DNA of 64,000 nt, from NCBI GenBank assembly GCA_002353285.1, contig DEJJ01000033.1:41269-105268 (forward strand), read 5' to 3'. The position numbers and the translations under genes are program-made. Below are positions 42,811-51,100 of this stretch, piece after piece. The stretch comes from Porphyromonadaceae bacterium UBA2751 (lineage in GTDB: Bacteria > Bacteroidota > Bacteroidia > Bacteroidales > Muribaculaceae). Within the stretch, counting starts at the first letter, position 1. The number at the start of each line of letters is the position of its first letter. Below the pieces are notes generated by a model. That model was not told the origin of the DNA, searched no databases, and saw only the letters and a program-made list of their open reading frames with translations.

Positions 42811-43191
42811 TTAATGATTGGGTATATTGTGGTGGATGATGATGGGTAGAGCTGTGCCGAGAGAGGGGTGGCTGATGGGCTCGCCGACAGGCAGACGAGC
42901 CTCCAGGTAGTTGCCGTTGACTTTGAGGACAGCCTGGCATAGTTGCTTGGAATGGGCACGCATATTGTTGCATGTCTTGCCGTGGTTGGTGGCACGGCAC
43001 TGTGCCTCATGCCGCCCGACGGCGTTGCGGTGCTTGACGTAGAGGTAGTACTCGCCTGTGTCGCGCGCGATGTCGATAGTGTCGCCTGGTTGCAGTGCTA
43101 GTGCCTTGGCCACTCGTGCGGTGATGTCGATGCGGCCGCTGATGTGGAAGGTGATATCGGGCCGTCGGGTATATTGCAGAATCGTCGTCAT
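42811..43191 (-). CDS. Small conserved early-region protein
   Basis: 126 residues, beta-rich N-terminus (TFHISGRIDITARVAKALALQPGDTIDIARD) resembling an AbrB-like swapped-hairpin domain in its second half, and two Cys pairs further on (CRATNHGKTCNNMRAHSKQLC). The start overlaps the stop of the upstream gene in ATGA, so the two are co-translated. Unknown role; the LQPGDTIDI block may indicate DNA binding. Confidence 0.6.
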   Translation of the reverse strand: MTTILQYTRRPDITFHISGRIDITARVAKALALQPGDTIDIARDTGEYYLYVKHRNAVGRHEAQCRATNHGKTCNNMRAHSKQLCQAVLKVNGNYLEARLPVGEPISHPSLGTALPIIIHHNIPNH

Positions 43192-43583
43192 TTCGGTGGG
43201 CAGATTTGATAGTAGGTTATGCCGTGCAGCCGCTTGTGCTTGACTGAGAGTTTGACCTTGGTCATGGGCCGCAGTCCGTAGTCGTAGAACATGCGGTTGA
43301 CGGTTGGGTTGAGCATCTCGAAGCCGATGGTGCGGTGCTTGGTGTTGTACTGGACGTCGGCCAGCTGCGTCTCTTGGTCGAACTCGGGGTTGAGGATGAA
43401 GCCGTAGTGCGGCTCGACGGCGGGGACGTAGAAGGCAAACACCTTGGCCTGCTCGAGCGAGAGTCCTCCCATGTGGTGGAAGAGTGCTCGTGAGAAGGTG
43501 ATGGAGTTGTCGGTGGCGTCGGCAATGACATACATGTGCCGCGCGCGGAACCAGTTGATTATTTTCTTGAGAATTTTTTTCAT
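43188..43583 (-). CDS. Conserved phage protein, unknown
   Basis: 131 residues starting MKKILKKIINWFRARHMYV. An amphipathic basic N-terminal helix precedes an alpha/beta domain with no recognised catalytic motif. A promoter-like TATCTTCG lies only six bases before the start (43589-43596), so the mRNA may be leaderless or very short-leadered. It is coupled to the next gene by ATGA. Confidence 0.6.
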   Translation of the reverse strand: MKKILKKIINWFRARHMYVIADATDNSITFSRALFHHMGGLSLEQAKVFAFYVPAVEPHYGFILNPEFDQETQLADVQYNTKHRTIGFEMLNPTVNRMFYDYGLRPMTKVKLSVKHKRLHGITYYQICPPK

Positions 43584-43588
43584 AACTG

Positions 43589-43596
43589 CGAAGATA
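43589..43596 (-). promoter_or_regulatory. Promoter-like TATCTTCG close to the start of the 43583 gene
   Basis: One mismatch from TAnnTTTG. The same box and spacing are found before the gene at 63449 (63454-63461), where the next bases again lead straight into ATGAAAAAAAT. Confidence 0.4.
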
Positions 43597-43672
43597 GTTA
43601 TTAGATGGTAGGTGATTGTTTTATTTCTTAATTCTTGAACGAGCCAGTGGCTCGCAACACATGGACAACAGC

Positions 43673-43882
43673 CTAATAGCGCTTGTGCGAGCGGAATGAG
43701 ACGGTTTCGACGAACATGAATGAGCGGGTTTTGTCGAGGGAGAGCTTATGCTCCATGGCTTCTTCCCTGGTGCGGAAGATGAAGCATGAGATCTCGCAGC
43801 GGCTGGTGCCACGAGTGTTGATGATGTTGGCGTAGTATTTACGGCCAAAGATATGGTCGAGGATGCGGTTAAGTAGGTTCAT
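43673..43882 (-). CDS. Small protein, unknown
   Basis: 69 residues, basic. MNLLNRILDHIFGRKYYANI is an amphipathic helix; then a small beta-alpha segment with two Cys (RCEISCFIFRTREEAMEH). Follows the 44110 gene by nine bases in a minus-strand array. No family recognised. The 90 bases after its stop hold stem-loop repeat copy 43640-43670. Confidence 0.5.
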   Translation of the reverse strand: MNLLNRILDHIFGRKYYANIINTRGTSRCEISCFIFRTREEAMEHKLSLDKTRSFMFVETVSFRSHKRY

Positions 43883-43891
43883 AGTGTTATA

Positions 43892-44110
43892 TTATTTCTT
43901 AATAAAGTCTTTACACTTCATTGCGAAGTTTCGTTTAAAATTCTGAATGCCGTAGAAGCATGGATAGCTCTTACAGTCGTGGCGGCATGTGACGCCATCA
44001 CGGTGGATAGCGTTGTGCTTCTGATGGTCGCTGGTGCCACGCCGCCTGATGTAAGGTGCGGAGCTTACTCGCTCGACGATGATATATTCTTCAAATGGAA
44101 CGTTCATCAT
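43892..44110 (-). CDS. Small Cys-rich protein, unknown
   Basis: 72 residues with CRHDCKSYPCFYG and a later Cys, suggesting metal binding. Starts MMNVPFEEYIIVERV; ATG at 44107 is equally possible. It overlaps the upstream gene by 20 bases. Confidence 0.5.
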   Translation of the reverse strand: MMNVPFEEYIIVERVSSAPYIRRRGTSDHQKHNAIHRDGVTCRHDCKSYPCFYGIQNFKRNFAMKCKDFIKK

Positions 44111-44291
44111 TTTCTAAATACCACTTTTGTTGGTTGTCGAAGATGGGTTCTCTAATAACAAGCATAACACAACCATTACAGTTTGAGAAACATGCCCTGT
44201 TACCGAAGGCTTTAATGGCGTCTTTTATAAACTTATTGGGCAGGTGTTGCTTGCCGAGTTTAAGACGTTTCTTTAGTTTTCGTATTGTCAT
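44091..44291 (-). CDS. Small basic protein, unknown
   Basis: 66 residues; Lys/Arg-rich N-terminus (TIRKLKKRLKLGKQHLPNKF) and CFSNCNGC in the middle, suggesting a small metal- or nucleic-acid-binding protein. Overlaps both neighbours (20 and 32 bases). Confidence 0.5.
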   Translation of the reverse strand: MTIRKLKKRLKLGKQHLPNKFIKDAIKAFGNRACFSNCNGCVMLVIREPIFDNQQKWYLENDERSI

Positions 44292-44508
44292 GTCTTGTCT
44301 GCATTATAGCCGAGAAAGCCATGTTGGCGAGAGCGTCGGCAATAGTGACTGGGTCTATTCCGGAGAGGTCGAGAGTTACAGGCTGTTGCTCGCATGTGTC
44401 GATAGCTTCTTGCAGTCGTTCTTCCTCATCTTTGGTAGATGCGAGGAACAGGAGTTTGGCAGCTGCCATGTCTCGTGCATAGTCGGGGATATTGATGATT
44501 ACTTGCAT
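44260..44508 (-). CDS. Small acidic helical protein, unknown
   Basis: 82 residues. MQVIINIPDYARDMAAAKLLFLASTKDEEERLQ is helical after a first strand; the protein has no motif I can name. It overlaps the upstream gene by ten bases and is part of the tightly packed early operon. Confidence 0.5.
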   Translation of the reverse strand: MQVIINIPDYARDMAAAKLLFLASTKDEEERLQEAIDTCEQQPVTLDLSGIDPVTIADALANMAFSAIMQTRHDNTKTKETS

Positions 44509-44801
44509 GTTTTTCTTTTGTCATTAACGTGTTGATAATACTTGCATCGCCATGCTCCGACGTTTGGATCGTTGTCACGAAGGCATCGGCAGAATGCTCC
44601 ATTTTGTTTCTCGATGCACTCGAAGTGCTTGCAGTTGTAGCAGAGTTGTTTTGGTTTCATAGTTCTTGCAATTACTTTTGGTATATAAATAATGAGTGGT
44701 TTGTCTTCTTCCTGTGCGAACAGTTCTGCAGACATGTCTATCAGGTCTTGAAGTGTAAACTTTTTGCCTTGGGTGGTGTCATCGTCTTGCTTGGGTGTCA
44801 T
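44499..44801 (-). CDS. Cys-rich small protein, unknown
   Basis: 100 residues. The C-terminal half carries CYNCKHFECIEKQNGAFCRC and WRCKYY, a six-Cys pattern expected of a zinc- or iron-sulfur-binding fold. ATGA overlap with the upstream gene. Confidence 0.55.
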   Translation of the reverse strand: MTPKQDDDTTQGKKFTLQDLIDMSAELFAQEEDKPLIIYIPKVIARTMKPKQLCYNCKHFECIEKQNGAFCRCLRDNDPNVGAWRCKYYQHVNDKRKTCK

Positions 44802-45112
44802 AGCTTGCCTCCTTTCTCTTGCTCTAACATAATCTGCTCGTCACAGACAGGACAAATGATATAAGGGTAATAAGTGTCCATAATTGGTTGGTGCTCAACT
44901 TTCATAGTGTCGTATTCAATGATGCTGTGGCAGTGAAGGCACTCAACTTTCTTTGTCGGGATTTTGCCTTTCTTTACCACTCGAATACCACTCTTGGAGC
45001 GGAAATCTTTTCTCTTGAGCTCCATGTAAATGCAGTTCAAGACGTACAAAACTGCCACCATGGTGCAGGCTGTTAATGCACCAACTACTATCGTTTTGAT
45101 TATGTCCTCCAT
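44798..45112 (-). CDS. Membrane-anchored zinc-ribbon protein
   Basis: 104 residues from the ATG at 45112 (MEDIIKTIVVGALTACTMVAVL...), sharing one base with the TAA of the upstream gene; the longer open frame overlaps that gene and is rejected. One N-terminal membrane helix, a basic linker, then two CxxC pairs (VECLHCHSI and IICPVCDE) that form a zinc ribbon facing the cytoplasm. Function unknown; may tether phage or host proteins to the membrane. Confidence 0.6.
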   Translation of the reverse strand: MEDIIKTIVVGALTACTMVAVLYVLNCIYMELKRKDFRSKSGIRVVKKGKIPTKKVECLHCHSIIEYDTMKVEHQPIMDTYYPYIICPVCDEQIMLEQEKGGKL

Positions 45113-45435
45113 TATTCTTCGCCTCCTTTCTCTTTGACTGTTGCATTTTTTGCAACGGTCGGTGCTTGCGGCATTGGCATCCAGTGGGTGATATTTCGAT
45201 GGAGACCCACGGCTTTGTCGTACCACCTATCATCGCCAGCAAGCATGAGCAAATTTTCGTTTTCTTGCCCATCGCAAGTTAAAACAAAGACATTACGAGG
45301 GGGCAACTCATCATCAACCGAAATCCAGTGGGGTGCGACAACCTCGTTATAGAGGTCTTCAAGGTAAGCCCTTTCGGCATTACTTGTTCCGCACATAATT
45401 TCATCAATGCGGTCTAAAAATTCTTCTACTGTCAT
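45112..45435 (-). CDS. DUF551 protein
   Basis: 107 residues. The central WISVDDELPPRNVFVLTCDG and the later THWMPMPQAP are the hallmark of DUF551, a small phage-associated family of unknown function. The N-terminal 35 residues are helical. Linked by overlap to both neighbours. Confidence 0.8.
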   Translation of the reverse strand: MTVEEFLDRIDEIMCGTSNAERAYLEDLYNEVVAPHWISVDDELPPRNVFVLTCDGQENENLLMLAGDDRWYDKAVGLHRNITHWMPMPQAPTVAKNATVKEKGGEE

Positions 45436-45668
45436 AGCTTCAATTCTTCGGGGAATTCGTTAAATCTTCTCACTATCTCTTTACAGAGAGCATTTGAACT
45501 CTCCAAGTTGCCCATGTGAATTCTTGCTATACAAAAATTGTTGCCATCGGCAATACAGAGGTCTGCATCAACTTCATTTCGACCTGCTCTTCCAGGTAAG
45601 GAGATGAGCTTCATAGTCTTTGTGTCTAATTCGCCTTTTGCGAAACTCCATGTTAGTTTTACTTTCAT
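45432..45668 (-). CDS. Small phage protein, unknown
   Basis: 78 residues; beta-rich N-terminus and C-terminal helix (SNALCKEIVRRFNEFPEEL). Its stop overlaps the DUF551 start in ATGA, so translation is coupled. 19 bases downstream of the methyltransferase stop. Confidence 0.5.
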   Translation of the reverse strand: MKVKLTWSFAKGELDTKTMKLISLPGRAGRNEVDADLCIADGNNFCIARIHMGNLESSNALCKEIVRRFNEFPEELKL

Positions 45669-45687
45669 ATTAGTATCTCAATGTTTT

Positions 45688-47403
45688 TTATGAATTAAAT
45701 GTTTGACTTAGTTTTATACATAGAGCTTCGCAGAGGACACGTGCCATGTTGACCTCTACGGCATTGCCAATGAATTTCTTTTGTTCTGCTTGCGTTCCGA
45801 TGAGGGCGTAGTCGCTAGGGAAGCCCATGATGCGCTTGAGTTCGCCGACATTCAGCATCCTCATCTTTATGTCTATGATGCCGTACAAAGCCATAAATTC
45901 TTTAACCTTAACAGTCATAGGCGAGTCAGTGTCATAGACTTCGATGCCAACACCATCCTCAGCAGTGACAAGATATGGTGGCATCTTATCCATGCGAGCT
46001 ATAAGTGTAAAGCATGGATTGTCAACCGACCCTCCCGTACTGGCAAATTGTGGGTTAAGTAAAAACCTTTTACAGCTCACAAGTTTCTGCTTTGGCGTTG
46101 TCGTTGTGGTGGGCGATGGTTTTTCTATTGAAGAAGGAGTGCCATTACCATACTGAACATCAAGAAAATGACTTGTAATAATCGCAAGTCTTTCTCTTGT
46201 CGTAAGTGTGGGTGCTGGTTCATCAATAGAACGGTTAAAACTATTGCCATAATAAGCCGATATAAATGCGTGGTGGTCTCTTGTGGTGATAGTTCCTGCT
46301 GGACGTTCGATAGAAATATTCTTCTCGTAAGGCTCACCTGAGAATTGCTTACTTAAAAACTGCACCTTTGCGACACCAAGACGATTTTGCACTGCTATAG
46401 TTGGACATGGCTCATCAACACTTGGTGCTTTATATCGCCCTTGCTTATTATAGCTATTATACTTAATAAGGAAAGCGTCTTTACCACCAGCAACAAACTT
46501 AACAAGCCCTGCATAAATGCGTTCAAGAGTGCGTTCACAAAGAGGTTTCTTCTTAGCAAAAATACTTGTGCCTTCATCATTAAGGTCAAGCACCTCTTTG
46601 ACAGGCTTCCAAGGTTTGCTGCTCTCAATACCAAGCCCATTGAGCACATCAACTTCGTTAGACTTACTGTGAGTTGGTTCTGGCCAACTGATGGGAAGAC
46701 TACGTTTTGCGAATATTCCAAAGAACCTTTTTCGTGAGGTGTAAGCACCATAGTCAGCAGCATTAAGAATGCGATACTCATAATCATAACCTCGTTTTAA
46801 GATGTTGTTCATCCAAGCGAGGTAACATCTACCTCTATGTTTCGATACAGGCTTACCATTTTCGTCCAGGTCTCCCCAACACATAAATTCCTCAACATTC
46901 TCAATTTGTATATAGTCAGGATCAATCCAGTCAATATACTTGTAGAGGTGCTCTGCTAATGTCCGGCTGTCAGCGTCACGAGGCATACCACCTTTAGCAC
47001 GAGAGAAGTTAGTGCATTCAAGTGAAGCCCATAGAACTACTTTGGCTTTTGGATATCTTTGTCTGCACAGCCAAACATAGGCAGCCAAAGGCCCAATTTC
47101 CAATGTCCTGATATCTTCGGTATAGTGCAGTGCGTCAGGGTGATTTGCAGCATGAGAAGCGATAGCGTTTGGATCATGATTGACACAAGCTATTACTTTA
47201 GCGCATTTATAGCCATCCACCTTTGCATATTCAACTCCAGTGCTTGTGCCGCCGGCACCGCAAAAGAGGTCAATATATAAGAGTTTTATGTTATCTTTCA
47301 TTATAAATATCTTTCTGTTTGTTTTATCTTTTGGCCATTTGGCAATGTCGGGGAGTGTGCGCATATACTCCATACAATCTATGTTATACACCTCAGACCT
47401 CAT
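45688..47403 (-). CDS. C5-cytosine DNA methyltransferase with N-terminal remnant of another methyltransferase
   Basis: 571 residues from the ATG at 47403, four bases after the upstream stop; an ATG at 47301 (MKDNIKLL) would give the core enzyme alone. Motif I DLFCGAGGTSTG, motif IV ASLECTNFS with the catalytic Cys (Pro of PCQ replaced by Glu), motif VI IENVEEF, motif VIII TSRKRFFGIF, motif X GNAVEVNMARVL. The variable region has five SxxxPxxT segments (SVDEPCPTIAV, SIERPAGTITT, SIDEPAPTLTT, SIEKPSPTTTT, SVDNPCFTLIA). The first 30 residues (SEVYNIDCMEYMRTLPD) look like the start of an N6-adenine/N4-cytosine methyltransferase whose remainder is lost. No restriction enzyme is adjacent, so it probably protects phage DNA. 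Confidence 0.9.
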   Translation of the reverse strand: MRSEVYNIDCMEYMRTLPDIAKWPKDKTNRKIFIMKDNIKLLYIDLFCGAGGTSTGVEYAKVDGYKCAKVIACVNHDPNAIASHAANHPDALHYTEDIRTLEIGPLAAYVWLCRQRYPKAKVVLWASLECTNFSRAKGGMPRDADSRTLAEHLYKYIDWIDPDYIQIENVEEFMCWGDLDENGKPVSKHRGRCYLAWMNNILKRGYDYEYRILNAADYGAYTSRKRFFGIFAKRSLPISWPEPTHSKSNEVDVLNGLGIESSKPWKPVKEVLDLNDEGTSIFAKKKPLCERTLERIYAGLVKFVAGGKDAFLIKYNSYNKQGRYKAPSVDEPCPTIAVQNRLGVAKVQFLSKQFSGEPYEKNISIERPAGTITTRDHHAFISAYYGNSFNRSIDEPAPTLTTRERLAIITSHFLDVQYGNGTPSSIEKPSPTTTTTPKQKLVSCKRFLLNPQFASTGGSVDNPCFTLIARMDKMPPYLVTAEDGVGIEVYDTDSPMTVKVKEFMALYGIIDIKMRMLNVGELKRIMGFPSDYALIGTQAEQKKFIGNAVEVNMARVLCEALCIKLSQTFNS

Positions 47404-47407
47404 ATCA

Positions 47408-47656
47408 TTACGTTTTCCATATTCCAACATATTGCACATAAGTATTTTCACTTGTGACTTTGTCTATTTCAAAACCATAGCACTTATCATTCCAGTCGCT
47501 TGCGACCTCAACACCGAATACTGCACCGACAGGGTCTCCATTATGTCTATTAACAATAGCTTTTATACTGCTAAAGGTAGTATGTGTAGATGGGAACTGC
47601 TCTTGGTAGAAACGCATGTCATTATGCAAGTCCGTGTAATTGTTGATAAATACCAT
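47408..47656 (-). CDS. Small phage protein, unknown
   Basis: 82 residues; starts MVFINNYTDLHNDMRFYQEQF and has an alpha/beta pattern (GAVFGVEVASDWNDKCYGFEIDK). Lies between the ASCH-like gene and the methyltransferase with gaps of less than seven bases. No family recognised. Confidence 0.5.
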   Translation of the reverse strand: MVFINNYTDLHNDMRFYQEQFPSTHTTFSSIKAIVNRHNGDPVGAVFGVEVASDWNDKCYGFEIDKVTSENTYVQYVGIWKT

Positions 47657-47662
47657 ATTGCT

Positions 47663-48112
47663 TTAGTATCTGAAAGGTGTGAAGTGAATAATTGCGAGAT
47701 TTTTAGTCTTGTCGTAAGCTTTGAACCAATCAAGCCAGTCTTCAAGTGACAACCCATCATTCTGTGCCACCAAAAGTTTGTCTATATTGCGTTTTTCAAT
47801 TCTCACGCAGGGATAGAAACAGTAGGCTGATGTGTCGAGTTCAGTCAGCTGCTGCAACCCAACGCCATCCTGGGCAGTTAGTGTTGCAATGGTTTCCTGC
47901 TTGCTGCAATAAGGCTTCCCAGACCACTGTCGGACGGATAGTACCGCCTCGCCACGCTGTACCTCGGCTATGCGCTTCTTCCAAAGTGGGTAGTTGGCCC
48001 GGATGGTGTGCAGCTTGTTTTTTCGGAAAGCCTCTCTAAAACCAGTCGGCTCACCCTTGCGAGGGTGAGTGGCTGGGAATTCTTTTGAAAGCATTAAAAC
48101 ATAGGTTTTCAT
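47663..48112 (-). CDS. ASCH/PUA-like protein
   Basis: 149 residues from the ATG at 48112, which overlaps the upstream TGA; the longer frame would overlap that gene. The segment KLHTIRANYPLWKKRIAEVQRGEAVLSVRQWSGKPY has the order of an ASCH-type beta barrel (HTIR... weight of basic residues, then R.W...), a fold that binds RNA or modified bases. The assignment is by pattern and not certain. Confidence 0.55.
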   Translation of the reverse strand: MKTYVLMLSKEFPATHPRKGEPTGFREAFRKNKLHTIRANYPLWKKRIAEVQRGEAVLSVRQWSGKPYCSKQETIATLTAQDGVGLQQLTELDTSAYCFYPCVRIEKRNIDKLLVAQNDGLSLEDWLDWFKAYDKTKNLAIIHFTPFRY

Positions 48113-48705
48113 TTCAGTTGGTTTTGTAGTTTTGCTATTTTCTTTTTTAAATTCCACACTCGCAAGCCGAGCAAGCGTAGTAGTCGCTTTTCTTCGTCTT
48201 GTGTGGCCTTGTAGTAGTCGCCAAGCTTATGCGCCATGACGTTAATTCCGCAGGATCCAATTCTCTCTCCAATGGTATATGCTTCATCTTGGCTTGCATA
48301 GATGATGAGTCCGCACTTGTGTGGGTTGTTTTCGGTGTAGCCAGTGACTTTTGACTGCTCATACTTTATCGGCCGTGTTGGATTACAGAGGAATGTTCCT
48401 GTGTAGAGCCAATTGAAAGCTCTCTGTGCTATTGAGAGAGGAACTGCGTAGTAGAAGTAAGACAACTTGGGGTCGTAGTGGGTGTGCTTCTTTTTGAAGT
48501 CGGCCATGAAGTCGGCCCACGTGCGCTTAATCTCTATCTCAATCAGATGATTTGTTTGAGTCATGACCAACAAGTCGGCCTCATGATTAAGGAATCCCCA
48601 ATCACAGTTAGGCACTACAAGGTTACGACGGATGTAATAGGGAGAGTCTGGGTAGCCAGTGATGATAGTTTCTATCTGTTCAATCGTTAGCGATGTTGCT
48701 TTCAT
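48109..48705 (-). CDS. Putative PD-(D/E)XK nuclease-like protein
   Basis: 198 residues. NHEADLLVMTQTNHLIEIEIKRTWADF places an acidic pair before a strand ending in EIEIK, the usual arrangement of a PD-(D/E)XK core. The rest is helical with a basic C-terminus. It may act in DNA repair or as a homing/structure-specific nuclease. Catalysis is inferred from this one motif. Confidence 0.55.
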   Translation of the reverse strand: MKATSLTIEQIETIITGYPDSPYYIRRNLVVPNCDWGFLNHEADLLVMTQTNHLIEIEIKRTWADFMADFKKKHTHYDPKLSYFYYAVPLSIAQRAFNWLYTGTFLCNPTRPIKYEQSKVTGYTENNPHKCGLIIYASQDEAYTIGERIGSCGINVMAHKLGDYYKATQDEEKRLLRLLGLRVWNLKKKIAKLQNQLK

Positions 48706-48715
48706 AGCTTAATAT

Positions 48716-48955
48716 TTACATACCGTCTTCGAAGAAGTGAATTGAGTCTTCTTTGTTTTTGAGCATCAACTCTTGACGCATGCGACGGTTGATGTCGATA
48801 CGCTTGCTCAGGGAGTCGGCTTTGTGCTGCAGTTGTAAAACTCGCTGGTGTTGCTGCTCGGTGTGGTCGATGCATTCCACCATGCCTATGACGGCGAACA
48901 CAGACCACACGAGCAGCAACAGGCCAGGGAGCCAGTCAAATCTTTTGAGTTTCAT
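48716..48955 (-). CDS. Small single-pass membrane protein
   Basis: 79 residues from the ATG at 48955 (MKLKRFDWLPG); the longer frame overlaps the upstream gene. One membrane helix (LLLLVWSVFAVIGMVECI) followed by a cytoplasmic or periplasmic coiled-coil tail (QQHQRVLQLQHKADSLSKRI). Unknown function; a superinfection or membrane-stress role is possible. Confidence 0.5.
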   Translation of the reverse strand: MKLKRFDWLPGLLLLVWSVFAVIGMVECIDHTEQQHQRVLQLQHKADSLSKRIDINRRMRQELMLKNKEDSIHFFEDGM

Positions 48956-49367
48956 TTTCGTCACAAAATTTTGGTTCATGACCTTTCGAATCTTTAGCCT
49001 CGTCGATGCGTTCTCCGAGGACGTGCAAGTATTCAAGCATCAAATGTCCCTGTCGCTCCATCCGCTTGCGTTGCTCGGGGTGGAGCATGCGGAATTGCTC
49101 GCTCAAGCCAAAATCGTTGAGACGAAGATAACGCTGCTTGAGTTGGTCATACTCGATACGCATACGGTCGAGGTGTGTGTCAGCAATCTTGTAGGCTTGC
49201 TCAAACGTCTCTTTGGGCGACCACGACTTGTAGCCGTCAGGGTATTCAACGAGGTAACCGTCTTCGCCACCCTTTGCGTCAGCAAGGCTACGGTTCAACA
49301 CTTTCTCTGCTTCACTCTTTGCCATCGGCATAGCCATGATGGTCTTTGTTCCAATGTACTTTTTCAT
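48936..49367 (-). CDS. Conserved Bacteroidales phage protein (MKKYIGTK family)
   Basis: 143 residues. MKKYIGTKTIMAMPMAKSEAE and GYLVEYPDGYKSWSPKETFEQAY are blocks that recur in Bacteroidales phages; the second half is helical (a four-helix-like region with repeated Arg/Leu). Unknown biochemistry. Overlaps the next gene by 20 bases. Confidence 0.7.
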   Translation of the reverse strand: MKKYIGTKTIMAMPMAKSEAEKVLNRSLADAKGGEDGYLVEYPDGYKSWSPKETFEQAYKIADTHLDRMRIEYDQLKQRYLRLNDFGLSEQFRMLHPEQRKRMERQGHLMLEYLHVLGERIDEAKDSKGHEPKFCDENETQKI

Positions 49368-49379
49368 TACTTTAATTGT

Positions 49380-49820
49380 TTATAAGTCATATTTAAATGG
49401 GAAATAATCCATGTACTTTGTCTCGCTTACAGCTTCTAGCACCACGTCAACAAGCCAGTCCTTGATGTGCTGCATGTATCGGTTGCGCGCATCATCGACG
49501 CTTGATGCTTGGATGATGATGTACTGTGCCTGTTTCTTCTCCTTGAGAGTCTTCTCGTTGATGGTGATGAGGCTATGCTTAACTTTGTAGAACTTATCGG
49601 CAGTAACATCGTCGGTAGTGACGATCTCTGCGATATTGGTAATCTTCTCTGTTACCACACGAAAATCACCACTGATATAGGCTTCCATTTCCTGTGTGGC
49701 ACGTTTTTCCGCTTCGGTGAAAGATACTGCTTCCACAAGGTAGTTTTCGGTTACCTTGCGCACAGCGCCGTCTTCCATCGTTTTGTCGTAGCGGACACCG
49801 ACTTCAAAATAACTGTTCAT
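49380..49820 (-). CDS. DUF4494 protein
   Basis: 146 residues matching DUF4494 along the whole length: YFEVGVRYDKTMEDGAVRKVTENYLVEAVSFTEAEKRATQE, then SLITINEKTLKEKKQAQYIIIQA and the acidic end. The family is restricted to Bacteroidetes and their phages; function unknown. It lies between a phage membrane/coil pair and the DnaC-like loader. Confidence 0.85.
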   Translation of the reverse strand: MNSYFEVGVRYDKTMEDGAVRKVTENYLVEAVSFTEAEKRATQEMEAYISGDFRVVTEKITNIAEIVTTDDVTADKFYKVKHSLITINEKTLKEKKQAQYIIIQASSVDDARNRYMQHIKDWLVDVVLEAVSETKYMDYFPFKYDL

Positions 49821-49823
49821 AAT

Positions 49824-50501
49824 TTATCTAAAACTTTTGTTGGTGAATATGATAACTTGCATCATCTCGTTGAAGCGGTCGGCGATACGGTCGCCGTAGG
49901 TCTTACGGATCTGCAGGTTGGTGGCGTTAGTCGTGAGGATCGTGAGCTTCTGCATGTCATATCGTCGAGACAGCAGGTCGATAACAGGGTTGATGACATT
50001 GCCGTAGTCCATAACTTCCACTGGTTCCTCTCCGAAGTCGTCGATGATGAGGAAAGGTTTGAAACAGAGATTTTCCCATTGGTCGGGGTGTGTACGGTAG
50101 TATCGCACCAGTTGTTTGGCCGTCACCATTACAGCTTTAGAGCCACTACGCTCATTGATGATAGCGAGGTCGGCTATTGAGTCGATCACGGCTGCGATAG
50201 CTCTTGCCATTGTGCTCTTGCCATTGCCAGGCAAGCCCATAAGAGTAAGTCCGAACTTGGTGCCAGGCTCGGTAAAGAACTGTGCCACCTGCTCAATATA
50301 GTTCATGTAGCCCTGTAGTTGTGGTGTGAAGTGTCGGTTTTCAATCTCCACCTTCACAGCAGTGGTGAGAACTTGCACCGCTTCGTCATAGGTAAGATAG
50401 CGGTTGCCAGCCCAAAACTTAAAACGAGGTTTTGTAGTCTTTCGCTGTAGCAGTAAGTTGTCGAGTTGCTCGACGTCGGTCATTTGTTGTTGATTTTGCA
50501 T
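49824..50501 (-). CDS. DnaC-like helicase loader ATPase
   Basis: 225 residues. AAA+ domain with Walker A GLPGNGKST (about residues 88-96), Walker B PFLIIDDFGEE, sensor 1 ILTTN and a C-terminal Arg (DRIADRFNEM) typical of DnaC/IstB-type loaders. It probably recruits host DnaB helicase to phage DNA. Starts inside the end of the DUF4373 gene (83-base overlap), an arrangement matching initiator-loader pairs in other Bacteroidales phages. Confidence 0.85.
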   Translation of the reverse strand: MQNQQQMTDVEQLDNLLLQRKTTKPRFKFWAGNRYLTYDEAVQVLTTAVKVEIENRHFTPQLQGYMNYIEQVAQFFTEPGTKFGLTLMGLPGNGKSTMARAIAAVIDSIADLAIINERSGSKAVMVTAKQLVRYYRTHPDQWENLCFKPFLIIDDFGEEPVEVMDYGNVINPVIDLLSRRYDMQKLTILTTNATNLQIRKTYGDRIADRFNEMMQVIIFTNKSFR

Positions 50502-51090
50502 TGTTTTGTTTTTGTTGATTGATCTTTTTATACCAGTTCTCGAAGTGCCGCTTAGCGTCCTGTGCCGAGGTGTGTTGCTTGTCGGTGGCAGCGCACCATT
50601 TACTCCACTCGTTGAGCAAGTCGTTAAGATCTTCGTCCGACAACTTATAGTCTTGTCTCATCTTCGCCAGCCACAGTGTTGAGTTAAGCATGGTGTTGAG
50701 GTGTGGCGAGTCGAGTAGCGAGTACTCGCTGACATCGCCAGTTCGCCGCAGCCTTGCCAGCTCACGCAGGTATCGTTCCTGTATTCCTCTTGCTGTTAGA
50801 ACCTGTTTTTCACGGAACATGTGCTCGTTGAACAGTCCGAGTCGTACCATACACTCAATGGCTTCGCCCACAAAGGCCTCATCAAAACCCAGGCATTCCG
50901 AGATAATGAAGGGCAGCTCATTGTCCCACTTCATGTAGTACCCATCACGGTAGATAATACAGAGCAGGTAAGCGTAAACAGCGATAGCCTTAGCACTTTG
51001 GTACTTTATTAGTTTGCGAACTTTAATGTCCGAGAAAAGGTCGGTGTCGAAAGGGAAATGGTCGAGACCTGTTTTTGCTTTGCGTGGCAT
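50419..51090 (-). CDS. DUF4373 replication initiator-like protein
   Basis: 223 residues. The N-terminal 90 residues match DUF4373 (Lin1244/Lin1753-like): TGLDHFPFDTDLFSDIKVRKLIKYQ, AIAVYAYLLCIIYRDGYYMKWDNEL, ISECLGFDEAFVGEAIE, which contains a winged-helix fold like phage O/DnaD initiators. The C-terminal part is a helical, basic linker (DAKRHFENWYKK...). With the DnaC-like loader it likely starts theta replication. The origin is probably nearby or inside this gene but I cannot see iterons here. Confidence 0.8.
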   Translation of the reverse strand: MPRKAKTGLDHFPFDTDLFSDIKVRKLIKYQSAKAIAVYAYLLCIIYRDGYYMKWDNELPFIISECLGFDEAFVGEAIECMVRLGLFNEHMFREKQVLTARGIQERYLRELARLRRTGDVSEYSLLDSPHLNTMLNSTLWLAKMRQDYKLSDEDLNDLLNEWSKWCAATDKQHTSAQDAKRHFENWYKKINQQKQNNAKSTTNDRRRATRQLTATAKDYKTSF

Positions 51091-51100
51091 AATGCAGTTT

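Noticed and set aside
45688..47403. Restriction-modification system
   Set aside because: No restriction endonuclease or specificity gene is adjacent; the methyltransferase appears solitary.
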